A DNA stretch of 64,000 nucleotides from assembly GCF_007558825.1 (NCBI RefSeq), contig NZ_VLTK01000009.1:151368-215367 (forward strand), written 5' to 3'. The notes below the pieces were generated by a model that did no database searches, was not told where the DNA came from, and saw nothing but the letters and a program-made list of their open reading frames with translations. The first letter of the stretch is position 1, and the number at the start of each line of letters is the position of its first letter. Origin of the DNA: Brevibacterium aurantiacum (GTDB taxonomy: Bacteria > Actinomycetota > Actinomycetes > Actinomycetales > Brevibacteriaceae). The position numbers and the translations under genes are program-made. Below are positions 63,590 through 64,000 of the stretch, one piece after another.

Positions 63590-64000
63590 TCATTCGTTGA
63601 AGAGTGTGTCGATGACTTCCTGAGCCACGAACCTCGCATGCAATATCGGTCGCCTAGCCGGATCAACCGATACCGGAGGCACCCACGCCGGCCTGCCGTC
63701 TGTGAGCATCACCGTCTCCCACTCCGACCGATCCAACAAATGATGATGAGCAGAACAACTCAACATCATATTATTGACATCCGTCTTGCCCTGCTGCGCC
63801 CACTCGACAATATGGTGAGCATCGCACCACCCCGGCGGAGCATCACAACCGGGGAACGTACATCCCTGATCACGAGCAGTGAGCACCGCGATCTGTTTGG
63901 CATTCGCGAACCGATTCTCCGTGACCACCTGCATCGTCTTCGCCTTGTGTGAGACGAGTTCGAAGAACACCGCCCCGTTCAACCCGTGACGAACCAGCTC
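63590..64000 (-). CDS. DUF222/HNH endonuclease-like protein (5' end outside window)
   Basis: Only the C-terminal 136 residues are visible; the frame continues open through the window edge (ELVRHGLNGAVFFELVSHKA). The HNH site reads CTFPGCDAPPGWCDAHHIVEW, then KTDVNNMMLSCSAHHHLLD, with two Cys pairs and the central His-His. DUF222-HNH proteins are numerous in actinobacteria, often in many copies per genome, and their role (mobile or defence-related nuclease) is unclear. Codon use looks like the neighbours. Confidence 0.85.
   Translation of the reverse strand, partial: ELVRHGLNGAVFFELVSHKAKTMQVVTENRFANAKQIAVLTARDQGCTFPGCDAPPGWCDAHHIVEWAQQGKTDVNNMMLSCSAHHHLLDRSEWETVMLTDGRPAWVPPVSVDPARRPILHARFVAQEVIDTLFNE

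Overview
The window looks like a chromosomal segment of a high-GC Gram-positive bacterium (Actinomycetota). Housekeeping gene orders such as glmS-acpS-nnr-alr-tsaE-tsaB-rimI, rplM-rpsI-glmM and GuaB3-SURF1-DUF3817-guaA, an actinobacterial-type heme oxygenase, a DUF222/HNH protein, and frequent GTG starts all point to Micrococcales. A Brevibacterium-like organism is my best guess, but it is an inference from style and not proven here. I see no rRNA, tRNA, insertion sequence, prophage or CRISPR array.

Layout. 1-4.9 kb: end of a THUMP-like methyltransferase, a mercaptopyruvate-type sulfurtransferase, an NlpC/P60 cell-wall hydrolase behind a 0.7 kb regulatory region, and a GH3 lipoprotein. 5.0-13.8 kb: a polyol catabolic island (polyol dehydrogenase, two permeases and a binding protein on minus; SorC regulator, xylulokinase and ABC ATPase on plus). 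13.9-19.9 kb: YbdK-type ligase, an aldo/keto reductase-SRPBCC-tsaD-NUDIX operon, heme oxygenase, LysE exporter. 19.9-28.4 kb: a long minus-strand block for cell-wall precursors and t6A (rimI, tsaB, tsaE, alr, nnr, M20 peptidase, acpS, glmS). 28.5-34.3 kb: coaA, an ABC exporter, glmM, rpsI, rplM. 34.5-45.7 kb: two tandem paralogous large membrane proteins of unknown function, a predicted wall-anchored 5'-nucleotidase, truA, a LemA-like protein, a mannosyltransferase-type enzyme and an isochorismatase-fold protein. 45.8-52.3 kb: a BioYMN biotin transporter and the guaB3/SURF1/DUF3817/guaA group. 52.4-58.2 kb: LysR/LysE pair, a mechanosensitive-channel-like protein, panC-panB. 58.5-63.6 kb: nadA-nadB-nadC-cysteine desulfurase. 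The end holds part of a DUF222/HNH gene.

Themes. Cofactor supply is dense: CoA (panB, panC, coaA), NAD (nadABC plus a desulfurase likely to serve the NadA Fe-S cluster), NAD(P)H repair (nnr), biotin uptake, and ACP activation. Wall-precursor genes (glmS, glmM, alr) and wall remodelling (NlpC/P60, GH3) are also clustered. Regulation I can read from sequence: a six-copy GTTACA array upstream of NlpC/P60, a DtxR/IdeR-like iron box before heme oxygenase, a perfect BioQ-type box before bioY, SorC-type repeats in the polyol island, LysR-type palindromes, and eleven starts preceded by a TANNNT-like hexamer (ten TANNNT, one CACAAT) placed as for leaderless mRNAs.

No obviously new defence or biosynthetic system is present. 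The least explained items are the tandem paralogous membrane proteins (34.5-39.1 kb), a decamer (CACCTCGGCG or its complement) that I count 24 times in both orientations and all frames, and the habit of genes here to carry short tandem duplications at or next to their ends. Counts and coordinates of short motifs were made by eye.
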